In this document: in pieces, positions 17,146 through 25,274 of the stretch
Numbering within the stretch: position 1 is the stretch's first letter
Layout: every line of letters begins with the position of its first letter
Source: Acidimicrobiaceae bacterium
GTDB lineage: Bacteria > Actinomycetota > Acidimicrobiia > Acidimicrobiales > RAAP-2
Length of the DNA: 57,829 bases
Reading direction: 5' to 3'
NCBI GenBank assembly: GCA_003161255.1
Contig: PMOQ01000015.1
Span: 78,600-136,428, forward strand
Program-made: the position numbers and the translations under genes
Notes under the pieces: generated by a model
Seen by the model: only the letters and a program-made list of their open reading frames with translations
Told to the model about the DNA's origin: nothing
Database searches by the model: none

Positions 17146-19269
17146 ATGAACGCGGCCGTCGGATCGGTCGGGGTCTGGCTGGCCTTCGTCGCGGCGGTCG
17201 TCGGTGCGCTGACCATGGCCGTCTCGATCGTCAGGGCACAGCGCGGGAAGGCGCCCGACTCCCGGTTCGACGGTCGGCTGCTCGCCCCGGTGCTCCTGGG
17301 TGGCATGGTCCTCGCGGTCGTAGCGATGGAGCACGCGCTCGTCACCCATGACTTTTCGATCGCGTTCGTCGCCGACAACAACAGCCGGGCAACGCCGCTC
17401 CTCTACTCGATCACCGGCCTGTGGTCGGCGCTCGCCGGGTCGATCCTCTTGTGGGGGTTCATCCTCTCGGTTTTCGTGTGCGCCGTGGTCTGGCGATTCC
17501 GGGCCGCGACCGCCGACCCGGTGGTGGCGTGGGCGACGCTCGTCATGTTCGTTGTGGCGGCCTTCTTCACCGGGCTGATGGTGGGTCCGTCGAACCCCTT
17601 CTTGCACGTGGTCGGCGCGGCACCGGCCCAGGGGGCCGGTCCGAACGCGCTGCTCCAGGACAACCCGCTCGTCGCGATCCACCCGCCGCTCCTCTACCTC
17701 GGGTTCGTCGGCTTCACGGTGCCGTTCGCGTTCGCGATCGGAATGCTGGCCACCGGCCGGGTCGGGGACCGCTGGCAGGTCGAGACCCGTCGCTGGACGT
17801 TGCTCGCGTGGACGTTCCTCTCGGTCGGCATCGTGCTCGGGGCGTGGTGGTCCTACCAGGTGCTCGGATGGGGCGGGTTCTGGGGCTGGGACCCCGTCGA
17901 GAACGCGGCCCTGCTCCCGTGGCTGTGCGGGACGGCCTACCTGCACTCGGTGCTCGTGCAGGAACGGCGGGGACTGCTGCGGGTGTGGAACCTGTCGTTG
18001 TCGGTGGCGACGTTCTCGCTCACCATCCTCGGGACGTTCCTCACCCGGTCGGGCGTCATCCAGTCGGTGCACGCCTTCAGCGACTCCACCCTCGGGCCGA
18101 TCCTGATCGGCTTTTTCCTCCTCGTCGTGGTGGTGGGATTCGGGCTGATCGCATGGCGGGGCGACCGCATCCGCTCGCCGGGCGGGATCGACGCGCCGCT
18201 CGGCCGAGAGGGCGCGTTCCTCATCAACAACCTGCTCTTCGTCGGCTTCGCGTTCGTCGTCCTGCTGGGCACGCTCTTCCCGCTCCTCTATCAGGCCATC
18301 AAGAACCAACAGGTCACGGTCGGCGCCCCGTACTTCAACACCGTCGCGGTGCCGGTCGGCCTGGCCCTGCTGGTCCTCATGGCGCTGGCCCCGGCCCTGT
18401 CCTGGCGGACCGTCAACGCAGGGGTGCTGTGGCGCCGGCTTTCGCCGGCCGCATGGGCGGCCGTCCTGGTCATCGTCGGCTGCGTCGCCGGCGGGATCCG
18501 CGGCTTGGTCCCCCTGCTGGCGTTCGGGCTGGGGGCCTTCGCCGGCGCGTCGGCCGTCCGATCCATCGTGCTGGCGGTCGTGACCAGCCGCCGGCACGGC
18601 CGGGGCATCCTGCGCGGGATCCTCGGGCGGGCCAACGGCGGGATGATCGTCCACCTCGGGGTGGTCGTGATCGCCGTCGGCATCACCGCGGCCACCTCGT
18701 TCGTGCAACGGAGCGAGCTCGCGCTGGCCCGGGGCCAGCTCGTCAGATTCGACGGGCACACGTTCGTCTACGAGGGCTTGGCGAAGGTCGACTCGCCCTC
18801 GCGCACGGCGACCGAGGCCAAGATCCGGGTGGACGGCGGGGGGGTCTTCCGCCCGGCCGTCACCCAGTTCGCCGGCGCCAACTCCGAGGCGGTCGGGACA
18901 CCGGCCATCGACTCGGGCTTCACCGGCGACGTCTACCTCACCCTCGACGAGATCGGCGGCTCCGGCTCGGCCACAGCCGCCCAGGAATTCCCGGGTCTTC
19001 CCGGCGGGTCGGTCGCCATCGGCGTCGTCATCGAGCCGCTCACCGCCTGGATCTGGACGGGCGGCCTCATGATCGGGCTGGGCGGCCTGCTGGCGCTCTC
19101 GCCGGGAAGGCGCCGGCGGGCGACCGATCCGGTGTCCGGCGCCGCGCCGCTCGACGAACCGGAGGACGTGCCGTCGCACGCATCCCAAGCGGTCCCGATC
19201 GGCCACGGCAACGGCGACGCGGGCGATCGCGAGGTATCCGCCGAGCCCGTCGTGACCGCGGGGCGATGA
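17146..19269 (+). CDS. ccmF: Cytochrome c heme lyase subunit CcmF
   Basis: A 707-residue membrane protein with about 14-15 transmembrane segments. The WWD domain is GWGGFWGWDPVENAALLPWL, with heme-ligand histidines in NPLVAIHPPLLYLG and later loops. Downstream lies a large extracytoplasmic domain at residues about 530-640. CcmF, with CcmH, attaches heme to the CxxCH cysteines of apocytochromes. The C-terminal tail is hydrophilic and ends in another Gly/Asn/His stretch (IGHGNGDAGD) like that of CcmC. The gap to ccmE is 16 nt with only a weak ribosome site; the stop overlaps ccmG (ATGA). Confidence 0.95.
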   Translation: MNAAVGSVGVWLAFVAAVVGALTMAVSIVRAQRGKAPDSRFDGRLLAPVLLGGMVLAVVAMEHALVTHDFSIAFVADNNSRATPLLYSITGLWSALAGSILLWGFILSVFVCAVVWRFRAATADPVVAWATLVMFVVAAFFTGLMVGPSNPFLHVVGAAPAQGAGPNALLQDNPLVAIHPPLLYLGFVGFTVPFAFAIGMLATGRVGDRWQVETRRWTLLAWTFLSVGIVLGAWWSYQVLGWGGFWGWDPVENAALLPWLCGTAYLHSVLVQERRGLLRVWNLSLSVATFSLTILGTFLTRSGVIQSVHAFSDSTLGPILIGFFLLVVVVGFGLIAWRGDRIRSPGGIDAPLGREGAFLINNLLFVGFAFVVLLGTLFPLLYQAIKNQQVTVGAPYFNTVAVPVGLALLVLMALAPALSWRTVNAGVLWRRLSPAAWAAVLVIVGCVAGGIRGLVPLLAFGLGAFAGASAVRSIVLAVVTSRRHGRGILRGILGRANGGMIVHLGVVVIAVGITAATSFVQRSELALARGQLVRFDGHTFVYEGLAKVDSPSRTATEAKIRVDGGGVFRPAVTQFAGANSEAVGTPAIDSGFTGDVYLTLDEIGGSGSATAAQEFPGLPGGSVAIGVVIEPLTAWIWTGGLMIGLGGLLALSPGRRRRATDPVSGAAPLDEPEDVPSHASQAVPIGHGNGDAGDREVSAEPVVTAGR

Positions 19270-19829
19270 GCGAGCCGGGGGCGCCGACCCGTCGACGTCA
19301 CACCGCTCGCTGGGTGGCCGGCGGCGTCACGGTGGTCCTCGTCGTGGTCGCCATCGTCGCCGCGACGCGGCCATCGTCCCAGGCGACCGCGGTCCCGAGC
19401 CCGCTGATCGGGCACCGGGCCCCCGCCCTGTCCGCCCGGGACTTCGGCGGCCAGCGGATCTCGCTCACGGCCGACCGCGGCCACTTCGTCGTCGTGAACT
19501 TCTTCGCCAGCTGGTGCCCGCCGTGCCAGGCCGAGGAGCCGAACCTGGTCCACTTCGCCTTCGAGCAGAAGGAGGCCGGCACCGGGGTCGACATGGTGTC
19601 GGTCGACATCGACGACTCGACCGCCGCGGCGCGCCAGTTCGTCTCGCAGTTCGCGATCACCTGGCCGGCCATCCCGGACCGGGCCGGCCAGCTCGCAAGC
19701 GCCTTCGGGGTCGGGTCCCCGCCGATGACCTTCTTCATCGACCCGGCCGGCACGGTGGTGGCGGCGTTCGCCGGCCCGGTGCAGTACGGGCAGCTCACCT
19801 CGACGCTGGCGGCGGCCAGGCGTGCCTGA
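19266..19829 (+). CDS. ccmG: Thioredoxin-like protein CcmG (DsbE/TlpA)
   Basis: A 187-residue membrane-tethered thioredoxin. One transmembrane helix (residues about 16-34) precedes the domain with the active site FFASWCPPCQAEEPNLVHF and the cis-proline loop SPPMTFFIDPAG. It reduces the cysteines of apocytochromes before heme attachment and is itself reduced through CcdA. The ATG overlaps the ccmF stop, and the ccmH start lies inside its last codons. Confidence 0.92.
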   Translation: MSEPGAPTRRRHTARWVAGGVTVVLVVVAIVAATRPSSQATAVPSPLIGHRAPALSARDFGGQRISLTADRGHFVVVNFFASWCPPCQAEEPNLVHFAFEQKEAGTGVDMVSVDIDDSTAAARQFVSQFAITWPAIPDRAGQLASAFGVGSPPMTFFIDPAGTVVAAFAGPVQYGQLTSTLAAARRA

Positions 19830-20298
19830 TCGGGAACCGGTGGCCGATCCGGCGATCACCGGGCGCACGAGCCGGCGGGGCTTGGGCATCGTCTCGGCGG
19901 TGGCGCTCGTCGTGGTCGCAGCCGCGGCGCTCTCGATCGGCAGCGGTGTCGGTCGCTCGTCCGCGCCGAGCGGGGCCGTCCGGGCGGCCTCGCTCGAGAG
20001 CCGGATCAGGTGCCCGCAGTGCGAGGACATCTCGGTGGCGCAGTCCGAGGCTTCATCTGCGATCCAGGCCCGGCGCCAGATCACCTCGATGCTCGCCGCG
20101 GGCTCGACCGACGCGCAGATCGAGCAGTCCTTCGTCGACCGCTACGGCCCGTCGATCCTCCTGTCGCCGCCCGCCACGGGGCTGGGCGCGCTCGTCTGGA
20201 TCCTGCCATCGGTGGGGGCGACGCTCGCGATCGGCGCGATCGGCGTGCTGTTCTGGCGGCGCCAACGCGCCCTGGGCAGACTGCGGGCCGGATCGTGA
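19822..20298 (+). CDS. ccmH: Cytochrome c maturation protein CcmH
   Basis: A 158-residue protein with an N-terminal membrane helix, the redox motif SRIRCPQCEDISVAQSEA (the family's RCxxC), a helical bundle typical of CcmH/CycL (ARRQITSMLAAGSTDAQIEQ, then FVDRYGPSILLSPP), and a second membrane helix near the end followed by RRQR. It presents the reduced apocytochrome to CcmF. The GTG at 19822 overlaps ccmG by 8 nt, and its stop overlaps the next gene as GTGA. Confidence 0.92.
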   Translation: MPDREPVADPAITGRTSRRGLGIVSAVALVVVAAAALSIGSGVGRSSAPSGAVRAASLESRIRCPQCEDISVAQSEASSAIQARRQITSMLAAGSTDAQIEQSFVDRYGPSILLSPPATGLGALVWILPSVGATLAIGAIGVLFWRRQRALGRLRAGS

Positions 20299-21161
20299 GC
20301 CCTCGACGCGGCACGGTGACCGCGGCCGGGACGGACGCCGACCCGCGCTCGGGCGACGACCGGCGGTGGCGGTTGGAGGACCAACGCGACTTCCTCGTCC
20401 GCTCGCTCGCCGATCTCCGATCCGAGTACGCGGCCGGCGACCTCGAGGCCCGCGACTACGAGGCCCTGCTGGCCCGGGACGAGGGCCGCCTGTCGGCCGT
20501 CGATGACGAGCTCCGGGGGCTCGACGCCGAGGAGTCGGAGGCCGACGCGGCGACCGGGCGGAGCGACCACCGGGATCCCGACGACGCGCAGCGTCCGACG
20601 AGACGCCGCCGGCCGCTGTTGGCCGTGATAGCGATCGTCGCCCTCACCGCGGGCGCGACCCTGCTCGTCATCCACCTGGCCTCGCCGCGGTTGCCCGGCC
20701 AACCCGAGACCGGGAGCGCCCCGCAGAACCTGGCCAAGGAGGTCCAGACCCAGCTGGCCGAGGCGTCGATCCTGGTCGAGGAGGGCACGTCCACATCACT
20801 GGACCAGGCCCTCACCGTCTACCGGAGCGTGCTGGCGGAGGACCCGACCCAGCCCCAGGCGCTTGCCGAGACCGGATGGCTCGAATGGGAGGCCGGCTTC
20901 TCGGGCGGTGACGCCAAGCTCCAACGAGCGGGGAAGGCGTTCGTCGCGCGGTCGATCGTGGTGGAGCCGTCGGACTACGCAGCCCACCTCTTCATGGGCA
21001 CGATCGACCTGAAGGGGGACCACGACGCCCCGGCGGCGGTGGCCGAGTACAAGACGTTCCTGTCCGAGCGCCCCCCGAAGGCCCAGATCGCGACGGCCGC
21101 CCCGCTCATCCGGCAGGCCTTCGGCGAGGTGGGCCAGCCCGTGCCGGCGTCGGTCGGCTAG
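20295..21161 (+). CDS. CcmI-like tetratricopeptide protein
   Basis: A 288-residue protein. Residues about 27-70 are an acidic helical region of the type found at the start of CcmI (RDFLVRSLADLRSEYAAGDL, then EARDYEALLARDEGRL). A transmembrane helix follows at about 105-130, and then an extracytoplasmic domain of TPR-like helices (QALTVYRSVLAEDPTQPQAL). CcmI holds the C-terminus of apocytochrome c for the CcmFH complex. It is the last gene of the operon; the fit to CcmI rests on the N-terminal motif, the TPRs and the position. Confidence 0.78.
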   Translation: MSPRRGTVTAAGTDADPRSGDDRRWRLEDQRDFLVRSLADLRSEYAAGDLEARDYEALLARDEGRLSAVDDELRGLDAEESEADAATGRSDHRDPDDAQRPTRRRRPLLAVIAIVALTAGATLLVIHLASPRLPGQPETGSAPQNLAKEVQTQLAEASILVEEGTSTSLDQALTVYRSVLAEDPTQPQALAETGWLEWEAGFSGGDAKLQRAGKAFVARSIVVEPSDYAAHLFMGTIDLKGDHDAPAAVAEYKTFLSERPPKAQIATAAPLIRQAFGEVGQPVPASVG

Positions 21162-21200
21162 GAGCGGCCGACCCGATCCGCGGCGGCCGGCGCCTTCTTG

Positions 21201-22352
21201 TTAGCGCCCGCCGTCGTTGCGGAGCGCCCGCAGTCCCGTGACCACGCGCGCAAAGGCGGCGGCGAACGATCCGATGTCGTCGTCGGTCGTCGACCACCCG
21301 ACCGACAGCCGCAACGACCTCTCCGGGTCGACACCCATCGATGCCAGGACCGGTGAGGGCTCGAGGGACTCCGACGAGCACGCCGAGCCCGAGTGCACGG
21401 AGATGCCGGCCCGGTCGAGCCCGATCACGACCGGCTCGGCCTCGACGCCGTCGACACCGAGACACACCAGGTGGGGGAGCCGACCATCGGGGTCCGGGTT
21501 GCCCACGATCGACACTCCCTCGACCGCCAGAGCGATGTCGAGCAGCTGCGCCACGCGGACCCGATTCGCGCGAGCCTCCCCCTCGATCCGATCGCCCTGG
21601 GCAAGGAGCTCGGCGACCGCGCCGAACCCCGCGATGGCGGGGGCGTTCTCAAACCCGGCCCGCCGGGCCCGTTCCTGCTGGCCGCCGACCATCAGCGGGT
21701 CATAGCGGTTGCCCGGCGCGATGACGAGGGCGCCGACCCCGGCCGGGCCGCCGCACTTGTGCGCGCTGATCGATACGAGGTCCGCGCCCAGCGCGCCCAG
21801 GTCGGTCGGCACCCAGCCCACCGCCGCGCACGCGTCGACATGCACCGGCACGCCGGCCTCACGGCACAGCGAGACGATCTCGGCGGCCGGTTGGATGGTG
21901 GCCACCTCGTGGTTGGCCCACTGGCAGTGCACGAGCGCGAGGCGTTCCGGCCCGCGAGCCCCGAGGGCTGCCGAGACGGACCCGGGGTCGATCCGCCCGG
22001 TCCGCTCGACCGCCAGCTCGACGATCGGCGCGGCCCGTGACGACGCGTCGCGCACGGCCGAATGCTCGACGCCGGCACATGCGATCGGCCGACCGGGCGC
22101 CATCAGAGCAACCCCGAAGACGGCCGCGTTGACGGCCTCGGTCCCGCCGGAGGTGAACACGACCTGCCGGGGCCTCACCCCGACCAGGTGGGCGACCCGC
22201 TCCCGGGCGTCCTCGATGAGCACCCGGACCACCCGCCCGTCCTCGTGGACCCGTCCGGGGTCTCCGCTTGCGTCCATCGCGGCCACCATGGCCGCGCGGG
22301 CCTCGGGACGAAGCGGTGACGTCGACGCGTGGTCCAGGTAGTGGCGGGCCAC
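21201..22352 (-). CDS. Cysteine desulfurase (NifS/IscS family)
   Basis: A 383-residue PLP enzyme of aminotransferase class V that takes sulfur from cysteine for Fe-S clusters and thiolation. It shows the N-terminal YLDHASTSPLRPEA, the PLP lysine in SISAHKCGGPAGVGALV, and the sulfur-accepting cysteine in SVHSGSACSSESLEPSPVL. It is IscS/NifS-like (group I) because of the long active-site loop around SACSS. The GTG at 22352 lies 6 nt after the stop of the SufR-like gene, with TGAGGA as ribosome site, so the two genes form an operon. It converges on the ccm operon. Confidence 0.93.
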   Translation of the reverse strand: MARHYLDHASTSPLRPEARAAMVAAMDASGDPGRVHEDGRVVRVLIEDARERVAHLVGVRPRQVVFTSGGTEAVNAAVFGVALMAPGRPIACAGVEHSAVRDASSRAAPIVELAVERTGRIDPGSVSAALGARGPERLALVHCQWANHEVATIQPAAEIVSLCREAGVPVHVDACAAVGWVPTDLGALGADLVSISAHKCGGPAGVGALVIAPGNRYDPLMVGGQQERARRAGFENAPAIAGFGAVAELLAQGDRIEGEARANRVRVAQLLDIALAVEGVSIVGNPDPDGRLPHLVCLGVDGVEAEPVVIGLDRAGISVHSGSACSSESLEPSPVLASMGVDPERSLRLSVGWSTTDDDIGSFAAAFARVVTGLRALRNDGGR

Positions 22353-22358
22353 CGATCC

Positions 22359-23135
22359 TCAGGCCGTGGCGGCGCAGGTGTCGTCGCCGCGGGCGCGCGA
22401 GGACAGCACGATCGGCAGTGGGCCCTGCTTCGAGTCGCCACAGAGTCCGGCGAGGAGTCCCTTGACCATGCCCCGATCGACGGCGCAGAACATCGGCGGT
22501 GTGGAGGCGGCGTCCCCGAACGGGCACTGCTCGGCCACCACCGCGGTGGTGCTGCCGTGATTCTCGACGTGGGCCGCGAAGCCGTGCGCGGTGAGGGTCA
22601 CCGCGATCGTCCGCATCGCCGCTCGCACCGAGCGTTGCCCCTCGTCGGGTGACATCCGGGTCGCGAGCATGCGCCCGTAGTCCTCGCCCACCTTGGCCGC
22701 CATCTTCTCGGCGTCGTCGGGTCCGAGAAGCTCCAACGCCTCACGCAGGAGGAGGACGAGCAGGTCGTCGCGCTTGTCGACGAGGCCGCCCACCGGATCG
22801 TCGTCGACGGGCGAGAATCGCTGTGCCGGTCGACCGACGGCCTGGCCGTCCCGGCTCATGGTCACGCTCAGGTAGCCGCCGGCGACCAGTCGGCTGAGGT
22901 GGTGCCGGGCCACGTTCGGATGGAGCGAGAACGCCGAGGCGACCTCGGCGGTGCTCGAGGCGGGGGGGGAGCGGACGAAGAGGAAGATCTCCCGTCGGGT
23001 CGGGTCGCCGAAAGCACCGGTGACCGCCGCGACGACCGAGGCGAACCTGGCGTCGGCGGTGGTTTGCTCGACGCCCTCGGTTCCGCCGACGTCCGCGGGC
23101 GGGGCCCCGGACTCGGGGTTCGAGCCCGAACGCAC
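22359..23135 (-). CDS. SufR-like Fe-S-sensing transcriptional repressor
   Basis: A 258-residue regulator. Residues about 30-105 are a winged helix of the DeoR/ArsR-like type (AFGDPTRREIFLFV, HPNVARHHLSRLVAGGYL). The C-terminal part holds four cysteines, C204, C217, C232 and C254, spaced C-x12-C-x14-C-x21-C; SufR uses a similar cluster to bind Fe-S and repress Fe-S assembly genes. It heads an operon with a cysteine desulfurase and diverges from mrp, so control of Fe-S biogenesis is likely. The GTG at 23135 is chosen because TACACT lies 7 nt upstream; no Shine-Dalgarno sequence is seen. Confidence 0.82.
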   Translation of the reverse strand: MRSGSNPESGAPPADVGGTEGVEQTTADARFASVVAAVTGAFGDPTRREIFLFVRSPPASSTAEVASAFSLHPNVARHHLSRLVAGGYLSVTMSRDGQAVGRPAQRFSPVDDDPVGGLVDKRDDLLVLLLREALELLGPDDAEKMAAKVGEDYGRMLATRMSPDEGQRSVRAAMRTIAVTLTAHGFAAHVENHGSTTAVVAEQCPFGDAASTPPMFCAVDRGMVKGLLAGLCGDSKQGPLPIVLSSRARGDDTCAATA

Positions 23136-23142
23136 GATCGGT

Positions 23143-23148
23143 AGTGTA
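23143..23148 (-). promoter_or_regulatory. Leaderless -10 element of the SufR-like gene
   Basis: On the minus strand TACACT ends 7 nt before the GTG start at 23135. It defines the start codon, which would otherwise be ambiguous because the frame stays open upstream to 23270. Confidence 0.5.
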
Positions 23149-23174
23149 CCTGTGGGCAGCGAGAACGGCCGAGG

Positions 23175-23196
23175 CCGACGCACGAGGGTGCGTCGG
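23175..23196. promoter_or_regulatory. 9-bp inverted repeat between the SufR-like gene and mrp, operator candidate
   Basis: CCGACGCAC and GTGCGTCGG form perfect 9-nt arms around the spacer GAGG. The repeat sits 40-61 nt upstream of the start of the SufR-like gene and 68-89 nt upstream of mrp. It is the only strong dyad in the 128-nt divergent region, so it is a good candidate for an autoregulatory site. A hairpin in the mrp leader is the alternative. Confidence 0.5.
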
Positions 23197-23263
23197 GCAC
23201 AGGCGGTCGCAGGCACCCAGTTCGTCTGGCCGAACGAGACCCGGTCACTGGAAAGGCAGGCCA

Positions 23264-24415
23264 ATGGCATCGGATCGCGGACGGCTCGAAGAGTCGGTGG
23301 CCGCGGTCGTCGACCCGGTCATCGGGCTCCCGCTCGGCGAGACCGGCATGATCCGTGCGGTCGTGACGCGCCGGCACCGCGCCGAGATCGAGGTGGCCGT
23401 GCCGGCCGACGACTGGCCGGGCCTGGGCGAGCTCGTCGCAGCGGTCGAATCCGCCGCGTTGGCCGCCGATGGTGTCCGGGAGGCCGGCGTCGTCGCGGTG
23501 ACCATGGACGAGGACGAACGCAACGCCCTGCGGATCGCCTTGCGACGGCGGATGCAGGGCGACACCGATGACGGCGGGGGACACGACCACGGCGGCCATG
23601 GCCACGACACCCCGACACCCGCATTCCTCCAGCCCGGCTCGAAGACCCGGATCATCGGCGTTTCCTCGGGCAAGGGCGGCGTCGGGAAGTCCTCGGTCGC
23701 GGTCAACCTGGCCATCTCCCTCGTGCGCGCGGGCCACACGGCAGCGATTCTCGACGCGGACGTCTACGGGTTCTCGGTGCCCAAGATGCTGGGCGGCGAC
23801 CGGGAACCGGTGATCATCGGCGACACCGTCGTCCCGACGGTGGTTCACGGGGTCCGGTGCCTCTCCATGGGCTACTTCGTCCCCGAGGACCAGCCGGTCA
23901 TCTGGCGGGGACCGATGCTGCACAAGGCGATCGAGCAGTTCATGGGCGACGCCTACTGGGGGGAGCCCGACTTCATGCTGGTCGACATGCCCCCCGGCAC
24001 CGGGGACGTCACGCTCTCGCTCGCCCAGGTGATGCCGCGCGCCGAGGTCATCGTCGTGACCACCCCGCAGGCGGCCGCGCAGCGGGTCGCGCAGCGCTCC
24101 GCCTTCGCGGCACGCAAGCTCAAGCTGTCCGTCCGGGGTGTCATCGAGAACATGAGCTGGTTCACCGGGGACGACGGGACGCGCTACGAGCTCTTCGGTC
24201 GCGGCGGGGGTGCCCAGCTGGCCGGAGACCTGGGCGTGCCGCTGATCGGCCAGATCCCCCTCGTCCCCGAGCTGCGCGAGGGCGGTGACACCGGCCGACC
24301 GATCACGGTGGCCGACCCCGACTGCGAGGCCTCACTGGCCTTCTCGGCCGTGGCCAAGCACCTCGTAGCAATCGGACCGGCGCGCGTCTACCGTCGCGAG
24401 TTGTCGCTCAGCTAG
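23264..24415 (+). CDS. mrp: Mrp/ApbC-type Fe-S cluster carrier ATPase
   Basis: A 383-residue protein. Residues about 8-90 are a MIP18-like domain (VDPVIGLPLGETGMIRAV). A His/Asp/Gly-rich linker follows (GGGHDHGGHGHDTP, about 104-117), then the Mrp ATPase with deviant Walker A SSGKGGVGKSSVAVNLA (136-143), LDADVYGFSVPKML and MLVDMPPGTGDVTLSL. Mrp proteins carry and deliver Fe-S clusters. The CxxC that usually follows ENMS is absent (ENMSWFTGDDGTRYELFG). GAAAGGCAGG precedes ATG 23264. It is divergent from the SufR-like gene and followed by an SDR. Confidence 0.92.
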   Translation: MASDRGRLEESVAAVVDPVIGLPLGETGMIRAVVTRRHRAEIEVAVPADDWPGLGELVAAVESAALAADGVREAGVVAVTMDEDERNALRIALRRRMQGDTDDGGGHDHGGHGHDTPTPAFLQPGSKTRIIGVSSGKGGVGKSSVAVNLAISLVRAGHTAAILDADVYGFSVPKMLGGDREPVIIGDTVVPTVVHGVRCLSMGYFVPEDQPVIWRGPMLHKAIEQFMGDAYWGEPDFMLVDMPPGTGDVTLSLAQVMPRAEVIVVTTPQAAAQRVAQRSAFAARKLKLSVRGVIENMSWFTGDDGTRYELFGRGGGAQLAGDLGVPLIGQIPLVPELREGGDTGRPITVADPDCEASLAFSAVAKHLVAIGPARVYRRELSLS

Positions 24416-24437
24416 CCGGGGTGCCGAGGAGGGTCGC

Positions 24438-25235
24438 ATGAAGGAGTTCTCCGGTCGGGTCGCCGTGATCACCGGCGGTGCCAGCGGGATCGGCCTGGCC
24501 ATGGCCCACCGGTTCGCCGATGCGGGCATGCGGCTCGTCCTCGCCGACATCGAGGAGCCCGAGCTCGTCCGGGCGGTCGAGGCGTTCCGTTCGGCCGGCA
24601 CCGAGGTCATCGGTGTGCCGACCGACGTCGCCGTCCACGACGCGGTGGTGAACCTGCGCGACAAGACCCTCGAGGCGTTCGGTTCGGTCCACATCGTCTG
24701 CAACAACGCCGGCGTCGTCGGCCGATCCATCGTCGACAGCTCGATCGACATCTGGCGCTGGGTGGTCGGGGTGAACCTCTTCGGCGTCATCAACGGCTGC
24801 AACGTCTTCCTGCCGACCCTGGTCGAGCAGGGCGAGGGCCATGTCGTGAACACGGCGTCGTTGGCCGGCCTCCGGGGCAACGCAGTGCTCGGTGTCTACT
24901 GCACCACCAAGTTCGCGGTGGTCGGGCTGAGCGAGTCCCTCTACGAGGAGCTGCAGGCGTCCGGCAGCAAGGTCGGCGTCTCGGTGATCTGTCCGGGATT
25001 CGTGAAGACCCGCATCGCCCAGTCCGGCCGCAACATGCCCGCTCATCTGAGGGCCGCACAGCCGGACCCCGAGATCTTGGCCCCGGCCGTCGATGCCGGG
25101 ATCCCGGCATCCGAGGTGGCCGACGCGGTCTTCGACGCCGTGCGGTCGGGCCGGCTCTACGTCCTGAACCACCAGGACATGGCGAGGGCCGCCCTGGACC
25201 AGCGCCTGTCGCTCCTGTTCGAACAGGGCGGCTGA
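24438..25235 (+). CDS. Short-chain dehydrogenase/reductase
   Basis: A 265-residue classical SDR with cofactor site VITGGASGIGLAMAHRFADA, structural VCNNAGVVG, and the catalytic S and YxxxK in TASLAGLRGNAVLGVYCTTK. It reduces or oxidises an alcohol or ketone with NAD(P); LADIEEP after strand 2 leans towards NAD, since an aspartate follows the strand. The substrate is unknown. GAGGAGG lies just before ATG 24438, 22 nt after mrp, so it is likely cotranscribed with mrp, although no functional link is apparent. Confidence 0.9.
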   Translation: MKEFSGRVAVITGGASGIGLAMAHRFADAGMRLVLADIEEPELVRAVEAFRSAGTEVIGVPTDVAVHDAVVNLRDKTLEAFGSVHIVCNNAGVVGRSIVDSSIDIWRWVVGVNLFGVINGCNVFLPTLVEQGEGHVVNTASLAGLRGNAVLGVYCTTKFAVVGLSESLYEELQASGSKVGVSVICPGFVKTRIAQSGRNMPAHLRAAQPDPEILAPAVDAGIPASEVADAVFDAVRSGRLYVLNHQDMARAALDQRLSLLFEQGG

Positions 25236-25274
25236 CCACGGCACCACCATGACCACGCCGAACGCCTGCTGACG

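Noticed and set aside
17053-19206. A 717-codon open frame antisense to ccmF
   Set aside because: It is an artefact of high GC with few stop codons; composition is Arg/Pro/Asp-rich low complexity, and ccmF on the other strand has full family motifs.
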